Shown here one piece after another: positions 6,652 to 14,468 of a stretch of 25,030 nucleotides of DNA. Numbering within the stretch: position 1 is the first letter of the stretch; every line of letters begins with the position of its first letter. Under the pieces are notes generated by a model, which had not been told where the DNA came from, did no database searches, and saw only the letters and a program-made list of their open reading frames with translations. The position numbers were made by a program, and so were the translations under genes. Location of the stretch: IMG/VR virus record IMGVR_UViG_3300030106_001787, positions 18,882 to 43,911 of that record. One strand, written 5' to 3'. Source of the DNA: a virus.

Positions 6652-7119
6652 CTATTGCTTGCCAAAAGAAACACGGCTTGAGCGACTAGGATCATATTTA
6701 ACATAACGGGAGTCAGCGGCGGTTTCATTGAACATATTGTTATCCAATGCCTCCTTCGCTGTTTCTGTCTTCTGAGCATAATGTTCATTACGCTCTTGAA
6801 CAGTCTCCTCTGGAATCTTAGCCAGCAAAAGCCCTTCGTTATACACGACGCCTTCATGCCTTCCGTTGTCCAAGGTGGGCAACTGCCACTCAGGAGGGAG
6901 ATCCGTGCCACGCACCAATTCCCAACCTTCACGGATCCGACGCGAGACATTAGCTCGGTCTTCGCTTCCCATCATGCTCTCTCTGATCCACCTGTAAACG
7001 TAGCCGGGTGGTGCAGGGGGAGTTTCTAACTTCCGCACTGGACGCCATGGTTGTCGCCGAGCCTGATTAACGTGCGCTCCGCTTTCACGACTTTTGCGAG
7101 TGTTTTTTGCTTCTGTCAT
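6652..7119 (-). CDS. Conserved head-module protein of unknown function, 155 aa
   Basis: The N-terminal 30 residues are basic and probably disordered (TEAKNTRKSRESGAHVNQAR). A central block PPGYVYRWIRESMMG, then ANVSRRIREGWELVRG, with DGRHEGVVY-type sequence (here NGRHEGVVYNEGLLLAKIPEE) follows. The end is a helix of coiled-coil type. The central block is a pattern I have seen in marine phages in just this place between scaffold and capsid genes. A role in capsid assembly or as a minor head protein is inferred from position. Translation is tightly linked to the scaffold gene: its stop is directly followed by this ATG, and the ribosome site GAGGAG lies within the scaffold's last codons. Confidence 0.7.
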   Translation of the reverse strand: MTEAKNTRKSRESGAHVNQARRQPWRPVRKLETPPAPPGYVYRWIRESMMGSEDRANVSRRIREGWELVRGTDLPPEWQLPTLDNGRHEGVVYNEGLLLAKIPEETVQERNEHYAQKTETAKEALDNNMFNETAADSRYVKYDPSRSSRVSFGKQ

Positions 7120-8085
7120 TTACCTAGCTCCTCTCTGCTGGATTTTTTGCTTCTCACGAGCCACAGTCTTCAACCATTGGTCTTCAGACATATTGTGCGG
7201 CTTGAGTCCGCGAATCCTTTCGAGTTCGCTATTCGAGAAACGAACACCGCTTTGCTTTCCTCGTGATTGTTGCCGACCACTTGGCGTGGCTGAAGCGACT
7301 CTTTGCACGGCGGGTCGCGATTCACTTTCTGCGGCATCAGGAGCATCTTCGCCCCTGTTTAAATCAGGATACGCTTTTCCGATTCGGGAATCTAGTGCCT
7401 GATAATAGTCTTCGCTATCAGGCTCATAGCCCTCATTCAGCAAGTTGAAGTGAGTAAAATAAGCAAACTGAGTCGCCTCTTTATTTTCCTCGCTTTCAGT
7501 GTCTCCATACCACTTATTTTTCTCATGCCAGCTCATGGCCTGCTCCGTGGGCTTGACTTCCTCTTGTGGAGCTTGTTGTACAGGCTGTTGATACTGCTGT
7601 GGCTGTAACAACTGCTCGGGCTGTTGCATTTGCTCAGGCTGAGCATATTGCGGATTTTGCTGGGCCTGTCGACTCTTGGCAGTATTTATTTTTTCTTTCT
7701 TAATTGCTATTTCGTTTTTTAACGTAGTAGCTTGCGACATCAGATCGGCGTCGCCACTTGTCACCGCCTGACGATAAATTTCGTCCACTTGCGCTTCCTG
7801 CGCTTTTACCTTTTCCTCTTCCGCCAGAAGTGTGGTTTGTTGCTGTTGGACAGCAAAATTACGGAATTGTTGAAGCTCCTGCTCCTTTTGCTCAGCAAGT
7901 TTCAGCGCGGCTTCTGCTCGCTGTTCTGCCTCCCGAGTCTTCTGGTTTAACTTGTTAACCCTTCTTGAGACTCGCTTGGAATAATCGTCCAGCTCATCTT
8001 TCGCTACCTCCTGCTGTTCTGGCTCGTCAGAAATCTCGATCTGCACTTCTTCTTCAGGCTGTTGCTGTTCCGCGTTGTCAATCAT
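7120..8085 (-). CDS. Capsid scaffolding protein
   Basis: The 321-residue product is highly acidic at its N-terminus (QQQPEEEVQIEISDEPEQQE). Residues about 30-130 form a long Gln/Glu/Lys-rich coiled coil (KLNQKTREAEQRAEAALKLA), followed by a Pro/Gln-rich flexible stretch (PEQMQQPEQLLQPQQYQQP). A conserved-looking AMSWHEKNKWYGDTE segment comes around residue 190, and the C-terminus is basic and helical (SEDQWLKTVAREKQKIQQRGAR). Acid coiled coil plus a basic C-terminal capsid-binding helix is the usual design of scaffolds of P22 type. It lies between the portal and the capsid gene, as expected, and overlaps the GroES-like gene by four bases (ATGA). It is named from architecture and position, not from a clear sequence signature. 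Confidence 0.75.
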   Translation of the reverse strand: MIDNAEQQQPEEEVQIEISDEPEQQEVAKDELDDYSKRVSRRVNKLNQKTREAEQRAEAALKLAEQKEQELQQFRNFAVQQQQTTLLAEEEKVKAQEAQVDEIYRQAVTSGDADLMSQATTLKNEIAIKKEKINTAKSRQAQQNPQYAQPEQMQQPEQLLQPQQYQQPVQQAPQEEVKPTEQAMSWHEKNKWYGDTESEENKEATQFAYFTHFNLLNEGYEPDSEDYYQALDSRIGKAYPDLNRGEDAPDAAESESRPAVQRVASATPSGRQQSRGKQSGVRFSNSELERIRGLKPHNMSEDQWLKTVAREKQKIQQRGAR

Positions 8086-8492
8086 AGGATGCTCACTATA
8101 TCGTCAGGGTTAAGGATTGTGCCGATTACTTCGTCATCGTTAATGATGCGAACCTCTGCGCCATCTTCTAATTTGAAGCGAGCACCAGAGTATCTACCGA
8201 TCAAAATCCACTGCTTTTCACTACACCACGGTGTGTCTCCGTACTTTTCCGTGTCGTTATAGCAAAGCGGCCCCATTTTGACCACATACGCAACTACAGT
8301 GGCAAGCGCCTCTCGATCCATGGTTGCCTTAGTCAGGACGATACCGCCTTTCGACTTTGCAACCCCAGACCACGGCAAAACAAGCATCCGCCAACCTGTT
8401 GGATCTGGCATTCGCTCGATAGCGCTTTTTTCTAAAAGATTTGGATCAAGAACAACTTGATCCGATTGAACGTAGGCTTCTTCAGCTCCCAT
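8082..8492 (-). CDS. GroES-like co-chaperonin
   Basis: The 136-residue protein has a Cpn10 core. GWRMLVLPW matches the first strand, followed by KSKGGIVLTKATMDREALATVVAYVVKMGP. Residues 49-53, GGIVL, are the classic mobile-loop tripeptide region by which GroES docks on GroEL. The end VRIINDDEVIGTILNPDDI is like the C-terminal strands. It is longer than bacterial GroES (about 97 residues), with an N-terminal extension of about 30 residues and an insert around CYNDTEKYGDTPWC containing two Cys. Phage co-chaperonins such as T4 gp31 replace GroES so that host GroEL can fold the phage capsid protein. The gene sits inside the head module before the scaffold, which supports that role. I infer that it still needs host GroEL, since no large chaperonin is visible. 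Confidence 0.85.
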   Translation of the reverse strand: MGAEEAYVQSDQVVLDPNLLEKSAIERMPDPTGWRMLVLPWSGVAKSKGGIVLTKATMDREALATVVAYVVKMGPLCYNDTEKYGDTPWCSEKQWILIGRYSGARFKLEDGAEVRIINDDEVIGTILNPDDIVSIL

Positions 8493-8674
8493 TACTTCTC
8501 CCTAAAGTAGTCTGAGATTTGCTCTTCGATCAAGGATAGCGCGGAAAGCTCACCTTGTATACTCTTGTACATTTCCATGTCCGAAAGTCGGCCACCCATA
8601 AGCGTTTCTTGAATCAAAGTGCGGCGTTCTTCGATGGTCCGTTTGATGCGGTGGGCAATATCAAGGTCATCCAT
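8492..8674 (-). CDS. Small helical protein, 60 aa
   Basis: This is an all-helical acidic-basic protein: DDLDIAHRIKRTIEERRTLIQETL, then SDMEMYKSIQGELSALSLIEEQISDYF. It resembles a short helical hairpin or coiled coil. The open frame has a TTG one codon earlier, but the ATG at 8674 is the better start because it makes a TGATG junction with the preceding stop. The stop overlaps the GroES-like start by one base. No family is recognised. Small helical proteins between portal and scaffold can be assembly helpers, but there is nothing here to prove it. Confidence 0.7.
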   Translation of the reverse strand: MDDLDIAHRIKRTIEERRTLIQETLMGGRLSDMEMYKSIQGELSALSLIEEQISDYFREK

Positions 8675-8883
8675 CAATCAATCTCATAAAATCCAAGGCC
8701 CTTGGTAGCCGCACCGCCGCCTCTAATTTTTTTCTTGACACGCTTCACAAGACCGCCTTGCTTGTACTTTTCTGCACTTTTCAGGGCGATTGCTACGGCC
8801 TGATCTTGAGACTTACCCGCTTTTTTTTCTTTGCGGATGTTTTCGCTTATAACTTTTTGGCTTTTTCCAGACTTCAGTGGCAT
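8674..8883 (-). CDS. Small basic phage protein, 69 aa (PLKSGKSQKVISENIR type)
   Basis: The N-terminus MPLKSGKSQKVISENIRKEKKAGKSQDQAVAIALKSAEK is a widespread pattern in small phage proteins: a basic leader, an amphipathic helix and an AGK..DQAVAIAL segment. Its function is not known to me. The C-terminal half is Lys/Gly-rich (KRVKKKIRGGGAATKGLG). The open frame extends two codons upstream to a TTG. The ATG at 8883 has GGAG six bases ahead, partly inside the portal stop region, so I chose it. It is the first gene after the portal and adds to the basic mini-proteins encoded near the left end. Confidence 0.75.
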   Translation of the reverse strand: MPLKSGKSQKVISENIRKEKKAGKSQDQAVAIALKSAEKYKQGGLVKRVKKKIRGGGAATKGLGFYEID

Positions 8884-8892
8884 AACCAACTC

Positions 8893-11400
8893 CTATTGTA
8901 AAGGGCCGTATTTAGCGGCCAGTTCTGTCAATTTGAGATCGGCCTGCTGTGCAAGCCTTTGTATTGCAAGGTCCATTTTTTCCGAGTTGCTGGCGTTAGT
9001 CGAATCAATTCTTTGCTTCGCAAGCTCAGCCTCCAAAAGTTTTTCGTTAGCGCGAGCTGTTTCGCGCAACTCGAATTGTTCTTGATCTTGCTCCATCTCT
9101 GCCTGACGTAGCGCCAGCTCTTGTTGCCTGATTGCGACCAAGGGATCTTCTTCGTTAGCTTGACCAATGCTCAAAAGAAACTCTTGCGTCAGTTGAGCCA
9201 AGATGGGCGAAGAAGTCTGCTCGATAATCGCAGTCATTTGTTGTTGCATTGCTTGAATTTGATCAGGCGGCAATTGACCTGTAAGAGCCGCTTGCTCAAG
9301 TTGCGCCATTTGTTGTTCAAGCTCTGGTGGGATCTGTTTGGACGCGATCTCTGTCGCGAGAAATTGTAAATGTTGCATACAGTGAGCAATGATCAACGCT
9401 TGGATTTGCGGTGTTGTTTTGACAATCTCGGTCAAAAACAAGCTCCTATGAGCGTCAATGTGGGCACGATGGTTTTGATTTGGAAAAGCCTGTTGCGGCT
9501 GTCCCGCCAAAAGACCTGCGTTTTCCAGCCCCGCATCCACTGGCTGTGGCACGGGCGGCGGAGCGGGTGGCTGTAGCAAGCCTTCGACGTTATCAATGCC
9601 TAACGCCGCATACATTCTTCGATAAGCCTCGTAAACGCCAGTCGGGCCATGCACCTGTGGATTAGATTGCACAAGCTGTAAAAGCTCTTGCGCCATCGTA
9701 ATTCTTTGGCTCTGACTGAAAATATTTGGATCGCTAACAGGAATAACATCTACCCTATTATCAAAATCCTCTACCTTGACCTCCGAGGGGCCTGATCCAG
9801 TCATGTAAGGGTAAGACGGCGGTAAATAATCAGCGAAAACACGCGCCAAGAGCTGAAACTCAATGCGCTGGCTGTAATGTAGCCGTTTGTGTATTGCCGA
9901 CATGACTTTTGTGCCGCGCTCAAGCAGAGCTACGGTGGTGCCAACAGGCATTGCCTGATTCATGTCACCGACGTTCATGTCGGCGATAGATGCAAACCGC
10001 TTGCCAGACTCAACCAGCAACCCAAGCAAACTCATCAAGACATTACTGGGCTCTTTTATCGGCAACGGTATTAGATTCTCCCGCAAACTGCCGCCGGTCG
10101 TGTCAATATCTCTAAACTCGCCGGGTTGAAGAGGCTCATCTTCGTCTCTAATACGCATTCCACGGGCTTTGAAGCCCGCAGGCAAGTTGGCCAAGGTGCC
10201 AGCGTCAATTAGCTGTCTGAGGATCGACGTGCTTGCCTTTGCGAGTCCACCAATCATGTGACTCAGGCCAAGACCATAGAATCCAAGGCCCGGCAAGAAT
10301 TTGTACTGCACAAAATAATTAATCTTTGTTTTGAGGGGATCAGACTCAAGGTAATTTCGGCGTATTGACAAGACTTTTTGACTTCTCTCGTCAATCGTCA
10401 CGATATATGGCAGTTTCAGGCCCGTAGGCTGTCCGTCTGGTCCTACATCCTCAAAGCCGACTAAATCCAGCACCGTATGGACCTCATAGACGACATGATC
10501 GCGCTGATCAATGCCGTCTGGCCCCATGCCTTGGATCTCATCTATTTCTTCTTCGATTTCGTCCCGATTTGGGACGTAAGTTCCGCTTTTTATGTCTACA
10601 TCTGCATAAAATCCGTTGAGCTGTTGCTTACGGATTTCGTTTGATGACATTCTCAAAACATGAGTGACACGCTCAGCGGTCGTCAGGTCAGAAGCCTCAT
10701 AAGGCACGACCAAATCTTGTGGCTCTACGAATTTTGACATGGCTCTGCTGACTGCCGTGTCGTAATACACCTTTTTGAACGCTGTGCCAGCTATAGGCAG
10801 GTAAAACAAAAGCATATCCAGCTCGGGGTCGAATTCTTGCATCACGTTGAGGATGTAGAAATTCATAAACTCTTCGACGCGAGTTGCCTGTGCTTCCGCT
10901 TCGGGGGTCCGCGCACCGACTACTTCGGTTTTCACGGGCCCTTTCGCGGGCAACATCTCTTTGTATGCTTGGGCTTGGAACTGCGTGACCGCTTCCGCCA
11001 AAATTGGATGAATTACACCTGACGAGCCTTGAAACGGTGAGCTTCGCATCTCGTCAAATTTCATGCCGAGGTATTTCAAACCATCGACATAAGTCTTCTC
11101 CCAATCACTGCGGCTTTCCTTATCACTTTCGATGCTGGCAATCGTTTCTTTGGCCAAAATCATCAAGTCGTTTTCGTCAACGAGGTCAACAAGGTTGGCG
11201 TCAAACGGGATCGCTGGAGGGCTCTGTGGCGGAGCGTCAATTTCGTTATCCACAAGAATGCCATCTTCAGTCACCAAAATTTGTGCCGCTTCTCTGACTA
11301 GATCTTGGCGGCTTGGCTCTGGGAACACCTCCATGGCGCGGCCCATAGGCATCACATCTGGGTTGGTATCTGTACCTAACTCTCTTTTCTCAATTGCCAT
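8893..11400 (-). CDS. Portal protein (P22-like)
   Basis: The 835-residue product begins with about 70 residues of variable sequence. It then has a portal core with SDWEKTYVDGLKYLGMKFDE, FQGSSGVIHPILAEAVTQFQAQAYKEMLP and GTAFKKVYYD. FLPGLGFYGLGLSHMIGGL and NAMP-type loops (here GDMNQAMPVGTTVALLERG) follow further along. Its large size and long helical, Gln-rich C-terminus (QMAQLEQAALTG through ELALRQAEMEQDQEQFEL) are like the barrel of P22-type portals. The dodecamer forms the DNA channel, nucleates the capsid and binds the terminase. The start shares one base with the terminase stop (TGATG). The C-terminal 150 residues contain heptad-like Glu/Gln repeats, longer than in most HK97-type portals. 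Confidence 0.85.
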   Translation of the reverse strand: MAIEKRELGTDTNPDVMPMGRAMEVFPEPSRQDLVREAAQILVTEDGILVDNEIDAPPQSPPAIPFDANLVDLVDENDLMILAKETIASIESDKESRSDWEKTYVDGLKYLGMKFDEMRSSPFQGSSGVIHPILAEAVTQFQAQAYKEMLPAKGPVKTEVVGARTPEAEAQATRVEEFMNFYILNVMQEFDPELDMLLFYLPIAGTAFKKVYYDTAVSRAMSKFVEPQDLVVPYEASDLTTAERVTHVLRMSSNEIRKQQLNGFYADVDIKSGTYVPNRDEIEEEIDEIQGMGPDGIDQRDHVVYEVHTVLDLVGFEDVGPDGQPTGLKLPYIVTIDERSQKVLSIRRNYLESDPLKTKINYFVQYKFLPGLGFYGLGLSHMIGGLAKASTSILRQLIDAGTLANLPAGFKARGMRIRDEDEPLQPGEFRDIDTTGGSLRENLIPLPIKEPSNVLMSLLGLLVESGKRFASIADMNVGDMNQAMPVGTTVALLERGTKVMSAIHKRLHYSQRIEFQLLARVFADYLPPSYPYMTGSGPSEVKVEDFDNRVDVIPVSDPNIFSQSQRITMAQELLQLVQSNPQVHGPTGVYEAYRRMYAALGIDNVEGLLQPPAPPPVPQPVDAGLENAGLLAGQPQQAFPNQNHRAHIDAHRSLFLTEIVKTTPQIQALIIAHCMQHLQFLATEIASKQIPPELEQQMAQLEQAALTGQLPPDQIQAMQQQMTAIIEQTSSPILAQLTQEFLLSIGQANEEDPLVAIRQQELALRQAEMEQDQEQFELRETARANEKLLEAELAKQRIDSTNASNSEKMDLAIQRLAQQADLKLTELAAKYGPLQ

Positions 11401-12884
11401 CAGTAGTAAACCCTTCTATCTCGCCGCATTGGGTAAATATCCCTGTCATAGTCATCACCCAGCGACAGAAAGCCGCCCTGTCGGAAACGCATCAGCGCCA
11501 TTGTTGCCGAATCACAGAAGTCATCGTGATCGCCGTAAGGAAAAGCGGCCATCTCCTCGATTACCTCTTCGGCAAAACCTTCATCTGGGGCCCAAACCAT
11601 TCCAGACTCGAAAATTGGGGCCACAGAGTTCATTCTGGCAATCTTATCCTGCCCCCTGCTTGGTGTATAGGCGGTAACGGGGATGCCAATACGACGCAAC
11701 TCCTGCGTCAAGGGCGTGCCGCTGGCTTTCGCCTCAATCAAAACGCAATCTGGCTCCCAATATTTGTATTCCTCCCACGCCAGCTTTTTGAGTTCTGGAA
11801 AATCAGCACGCACTCGCTTTGCGTCAAGCAAAATAATTTGATCTGGCTCGCCATCTTGCGGTTTAAAAACAGCCCAAGTCGTTATCGCAGAGTAGTCGGC
11901 GGTTTCTTTCTTCGAGAATGCAGTGTCATAACTTTGTATGACATAGTTGTACTCGGGCACATAATCCTCGTGCCAGCGGCGCCACCAATCACGCTTTACA
12001 ATAGAACCTTCCTCGGCGGTTGGATCTTGCATCCATTGGGCATTCCACTTGGACAGCGGCAAAGATGCCTTGACAGACAAAAGCTCTTCTTTTTTCCAAA
12101 ATTCTGGCCATAAAGGGGCGTCTGAGTCAGGCATGATGGCGGGAAACTCCACCAACTCCCACTGATCGGCGTAATCGTCGCCCTGCTTCTTCAAAACCCG
12201 GCCTACGAGATCTTTGGTGCTCCACCTAGTCATTACTATGACAATAATACCGCCCGGCTGAAGACGCTGACGCGGGCCAGACGTGTACCACTCATATACC
12301 GAATCCATGGCAGTAGGGCTCAAGGCGTCTTGTTCTGATACAGGATCGTCAATTATCAGCAAGTCTGCGCCTCGACCTGTGATTGCGCCGCCCACACCAG
12401 CATAAAATGACTCTCCGCCCTTGCTGGTGGTCCACCTGCCCGCCGATTTGTTGTCGGCTTGAAGTTTCAGCTCGGGAAAAACAGTCGAGTATTCATCGGA
12501 ATCGATGATATTCCGCACTCTACGGCCAAATCTGACGGCAAGTTCCGCAGTGTGAGTGGTTTGAATTATTTTCAAGTCGCCCCTGAGCCCCATCATCCAT
12601 GCTGGAAAGAAGGTAGAAGCAAATTCTGACTTTGTGTGTCTTGGCGGGAGGCAAACAATTAATCTTTTTAGCTTGCCCTGAGCGATGCGATTGAATTTTT
12701 CACCAATAATACGATGATGTCGGCCCTCTACAAAATCGGGCCACTGACTCTTTACAAATTGTATGAAGTCTTTTTGACAAACTTCTTGTTTTTCAATTGT
12801 TTTATATCTGTCAAGTAGGGCGAGCGCTTCTTGTTGCTCTTGCTCAGACAAAATTTCGAAATCTTTTAAGGCTAAATTAGACAT
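11400..12884 (-). CDS. terL: Terminase large subunit
   Basis: The 494-residue protein is the DNA-packaging motor. The N-terminal ATPase has a TerL-type Walker A (CLPPRHTKSEFAS, about residues 78-90), a Walker B LLIIDD at 175-180 with the following Pro, and a coupling motif VMTRW at about 217-221. The C-terminal RNase H-like nuclease has Asp in QSYDTAF (D320), Glu in LIEAKASG (E384) and Asp in GDHDDFCDS (about 452-458). All key acidic residues are present. The open frame extends to 13001, but that part overlaps the endolysin and looks unlike a terminase. The ATG at 12884 directly follows GGAAGG and overlaps the endolysin stop by eight bases. I see no small terminase gene beside it. Confidence 0.93.
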   Translation of the reverse strand: MSNLALKDFEILSEQEQQEALALLDRYKTIEKQEVCQKDFIQFVKSQWPDFVEGRHHRIIGEKFNRIAQGKLKRLIVCLPPRHTKSEFASTFFPAWMMGLRGDLKIIQTTHTAELAVRFGRRVRNIIDSDEYSTVFPELKLQADNKSAGRWTTSKGGESFYAGVGGAITGRGADLLIIDDPVSEQDALSPTAMDSVYEWYTSGPRQRLQPGGIIVIVMTRWSTKDLVGRVLKKQGDDYADQWELVEFPAIMPDSDAPLWPEFWKKEELLSVKASLPLSKWNAQWMQDPTAEEGSIVKRDWWRRWHEDYVPEYNYVIQSYDTAFSKKETADYSAITTWAVFKPQDGEPDQIILLDAKRVRADFPELKKLAWEEYKYWEPDCVLIEAKASGTPLTQELRRIGIPVTAYTPSRGQDKIARMNSVAPIFESGMVWAPDEGFAEEVIEEMAAFPYGDHDDFCDSATMALMRFRQGGFLSLGDDYDRDIYPMRRDRRVYY

Positions 12885-13320
12885 CCTTCCAGTCGAGCCC
12901 CTGCCAGAGCAATCCTTCAGCCTTGCGGCGTCTTTTGAGCCCCTGTAAGACCTTTCCGTTTGATTTGTTCCAGCGGGCCATTTCACTGGGCACTTCGTCA
13001 TGGTGCCCCTCGTTCAACTTTTTCAGGAGCGTGCTTTCACCAAGATTGGTAGGGCCCAAGTTGAAAGTCCAAGCAACGAGGGCATCAAATTGATCTTGAT
13101 TGAGGCTTACCTCTACTAGCCGATCTACATAATCCTCGAAGTGCTTGAGATCTTCGAGTAACAAATATTCTGCTTTATCTTTAGTAATTTCATCGCCTTC
13201 TCTGACGCCCCGTGTGTGCCCATATCCGACAGTCCACACATTTGCACTGCATTGATATGCTTTTGTCTCACACCCCTCGAAATGTTTTATGAGGTCAATG
13301 CCCTCTTGCGATGTCCTCAC
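12877..13320 (-). CDS. Endolysin, GH24 (T4-type) lysozyme
   Basis: The 147-residue muramidase cuts the glycan strand of peptidoglycan. The family catalytic pattern E-x8-C/D-x5-T is complete: Glu15 in KHFEGCE, Cys24 in AYQCSANVW, Thr30 in WTVGYGHT. The downstream helical region includes FDALVAWTFNLGPTNL and RWNKSNGKVLQGLKRRRKAE, both typical. The nucleophile-site residue is Cys rather than the Asp of T4 lysozyme, as in several phage members. There is no signal peptide or SAR anchor, so release to the wall needs a holin. Three holin-like genes lie immediately upstream. The start is GTG and overlaps the preceding stop (GTGA). The family is clear. Confidence 0.92.
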   Translation of the reverse strand: MRTSQEGIDLIKHFEGCETKAYQCSANVWTVGYGHTRGVREGDEITKDKAEYLLLEDLKHFEDYVDRLVEVSLNQDQFDALVAWTFNLGPTNLGESTLLKKLNEGHHDEVPSEMARWNKSNGKVLQGLKRRRKAEGLLWQGLDWKDV

Positions 13321-13517
13321 TCCTTTTTGCCGCTACCCAAGAACAGCCCAAAGGCGCCGGTTAGAGCGCCGGTCATTACTGAGACTAACGCCGCCTGCTC
13401 CGGATTGGGATCAGGTAAATCCATAAACCACTCAACGACACGGTACGTCATAAAAATCATCACAAACATGACCAGCCGAGGCAATATTCTCCACTGATCA
13501 AGTATTTCTGGTCTCAC
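13317..13517 (-). CDS. Holin-like two-helix membrane protein, 66 aa
   Basis: Two hydrophobic segments are visible: about residues 12-30 (LPRLVMFVMIFMTYRVVEW) and 42-60 (AALVSVMTGALTGAFGLFL). A short polar loop with DPNPEQ separates them, and the end is GSGKKE. Small size, two transmembrane helices, a charged tail and a position directly before the endolysin all fit a class II-type holin or antiholin. The start is GTG with AGGAAA just ahead, and it overlaps the preceding stop (GTGA). I do not recognise a specific family. Confidence 0.7.
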   Translation of the reverse strand: MRPEILDQWRILPRLVMFVMIFMTYRVVEWFMDLPDPNPEQAALVSVMTGALTGAFGLFLGSGKKE

Positions 13518-13885
13518 TTTCCTACGCCTTTGACTCTTTCAAATGACCTTGCGCCTCCCAACCCAAGCATTCCCAAGAGAAGCGGCATCATCACCCCGGC
13601 GTCTGCTTGCGGCACCTCAACTCCAAATCCTGCGGCGAGGGGAGAAATCAAAAAGTTGACCATCAGCCCCAGTACGCAGGTGTAACCGGCTAGGGGGCGC
13701 CAACTTGATTGAAACCAGTTCCCCTTCGCATCGAGCTTTAGTACCTCAATCTGCTGGAGCGCAATCTCCTGAGCATGGCGCTCTGACATGGTGGCGATGC
13801 TGTGGGCGAGCTTAGCCTTCTCATCCGCATCAGGAATAAACTTGTCAAGTAACCCCGTGACAGGGCCTATCAATGCTTGCAACAT
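13514..13885 (-). CDS. Holin, 3TM / GTA-holin type, 123 aa
   Basis: The N-terminal half is amphipathic and helical (LLDKFIPDADEKAKLAHSIATMSERHAQEIALQQIEVLK). It is followed by the family signature KGNWFQSSWRPLAGYTCVLGLMVNFL. A second hydrophobic helix (GVMMPLLLGMLGLGGARSFER) ends the protein. The WFQSSWRPL then GY pattern is characteristic of the three-TM holin family also found in gene transfer agents and many phages. It should form the membrane lesion that lets the endolysin out. The start makes a TAATG junction with the previous gene, with GGAGG nine bases upstream. This is the best of the three holin candidates. Confidence 0.85.
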   Translation of the reverse strand: MLQALIGPVTGLLDKFIPDADEKAKLAHSIATMSERHAQEIALQQIEVLKLDAKGNWFQSSWRPLAGYTCVLGLMVNFLISPLAAGFGVEVPQADAGVMMPLLLGMLGLGGARSFERVKGVGK

Positions 13886-14082
13886 TAATCGTCATCCTCC
13901 GGTAAAAACCGCCCTTTGGCGTCCCTTTTTCTTTTTTTCTGGAAGAGATCTTGCACGGTCTCAGTCTCCCAAATGCGTATCAGCGTCCAGATAATTGTAA
14001 AAAGCGCGGCTAAAGGCGGCAGAATAGCCGCTACCGTGCCGACGGCCGTTGCGACGGAAACTGTGTCTACAACTTGCTTCAT
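13885..14082 (-). CDS. Single-helix membrane protein, holin-like, 65 aa
   Basis: The protein has one long hydrophobic helix, about residues 11-38 (VATAVGTVAAILPPLAALFTIIWTLIRIWE), with Pro-Pro in the middle. It ends in a basic then acidic tail (KKRKRDAKGRFLPEDDD). The open frame begins at an ATG at 14094, but GGGAGAGG lies just before the ATG at 14082. Similar proteins I remember start MK at that point, so I chose it. I recall such single-helix proteins as annotated holins in marine and cyanobacterial phages. It might be an antiholin or holin partner of the next gene. Confidence 0.65.
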   Translation of the reverse strand: MKQVVDTVSVATAVGTVAAILPPLAALFTIIWTLIRIWETETVQDLFQKKRKRDAKGRFLPEDDD

Positions 14083-14096
14083 ATCCTCTCCCATGA

Positions 14097-14468
14097 CTAA
14101 CCTTCCGACCAGCCATCATCTTCATCAGTATATTTACCGTCACCATTCGTGTCGCACGATCTTTGGAATGTCTGCATACCAAATGTGTAACCCTCACTCC
14201 ACGGGACATACTGCTTGCACCACTCATGCGAGCCGGGTTGCAATCCGTCCCATGGCGTTTCGATGTAATCTCGTTTGGTGTTAGGTGCTAGCACTCTGAA
14301 ATACACGTCTCCAGAAGAATACTCGCGCTTTACAAAAACTATTTCATGAGTGACATAGGCTTCTTCTCGCCGCTCCAGCGTGTAAGTAGAACCATCCTCA
14401 TAGTCAATATACGTTTGCGCCAAAACGGCAGGAGAAAAAATTAAAGCGAGCAGAATGGTTCTAAGCAT
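14097..14468 (-). CDS. Secreted protein with Ca-binding loop, 123 aa
   Basis: A clear Sec signal peptide (MLRTILLALIFSPAVLA, cut before QTY) is followed by a mature domain of about 105 residues. It has an HEWCKQYVPWSEGYTFG segment and two Cys (84 and 105), likely bridged in the periplasm. Residues 106-117, DTNGDGKYTDED, fit an EF-hand-type calcium loop. There is no lipobox, so it is not an o-spanin in the usual sense. It lies between a membrane coiled-coil gene and the holins. A 69-base gap with a possible promoter precedes it, the second-largest gap in the window. Function unknown; envelope disruption or protection is inference. Confidence 0.75.
   Translation of the reverse strand: MLRTILLALIFSPAVLAQTYIDYEDGSTYTLERREEAYVTHEIVFVKREYSSGDVYFRVLAPNTKRDYIETPWDGLQPGSHEWCKQYVPWSEGYTFGMQTFQRSCDTNGDGKYTDEDDGWSEG

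Noticed and set aside
6609-6950. Minus-strand open frame of 113 codons in a second frame
   Set aside because: It lies within the 155-residue gene and the start of the 195-residue gene, both with good ribosome sites and recognisable neighbours. Its composition looks out of frame.
11394-12113. Plus-strand open frame of 239 codons opposite the terminase
   Set aside because: It overlaps the terminase gene, whose motifs are all present on the minus strand. Its translation shows no domain pattern.
12885-13001. N-terminal extension of the terminase frame
   Set aside because: The extra 39 codons overlap the endolysin gene and do not resemble terminases. The ATG at 12884 has GGAAGG directly ahead.
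13514-13885. Gene transfer agent origin of the region, because of the GTA-type holin
   Set aside because: That holin family also occurs in ordinary phages. The P22-like portal, co-chaperonin and fibre genes do not match the known GTA layout.
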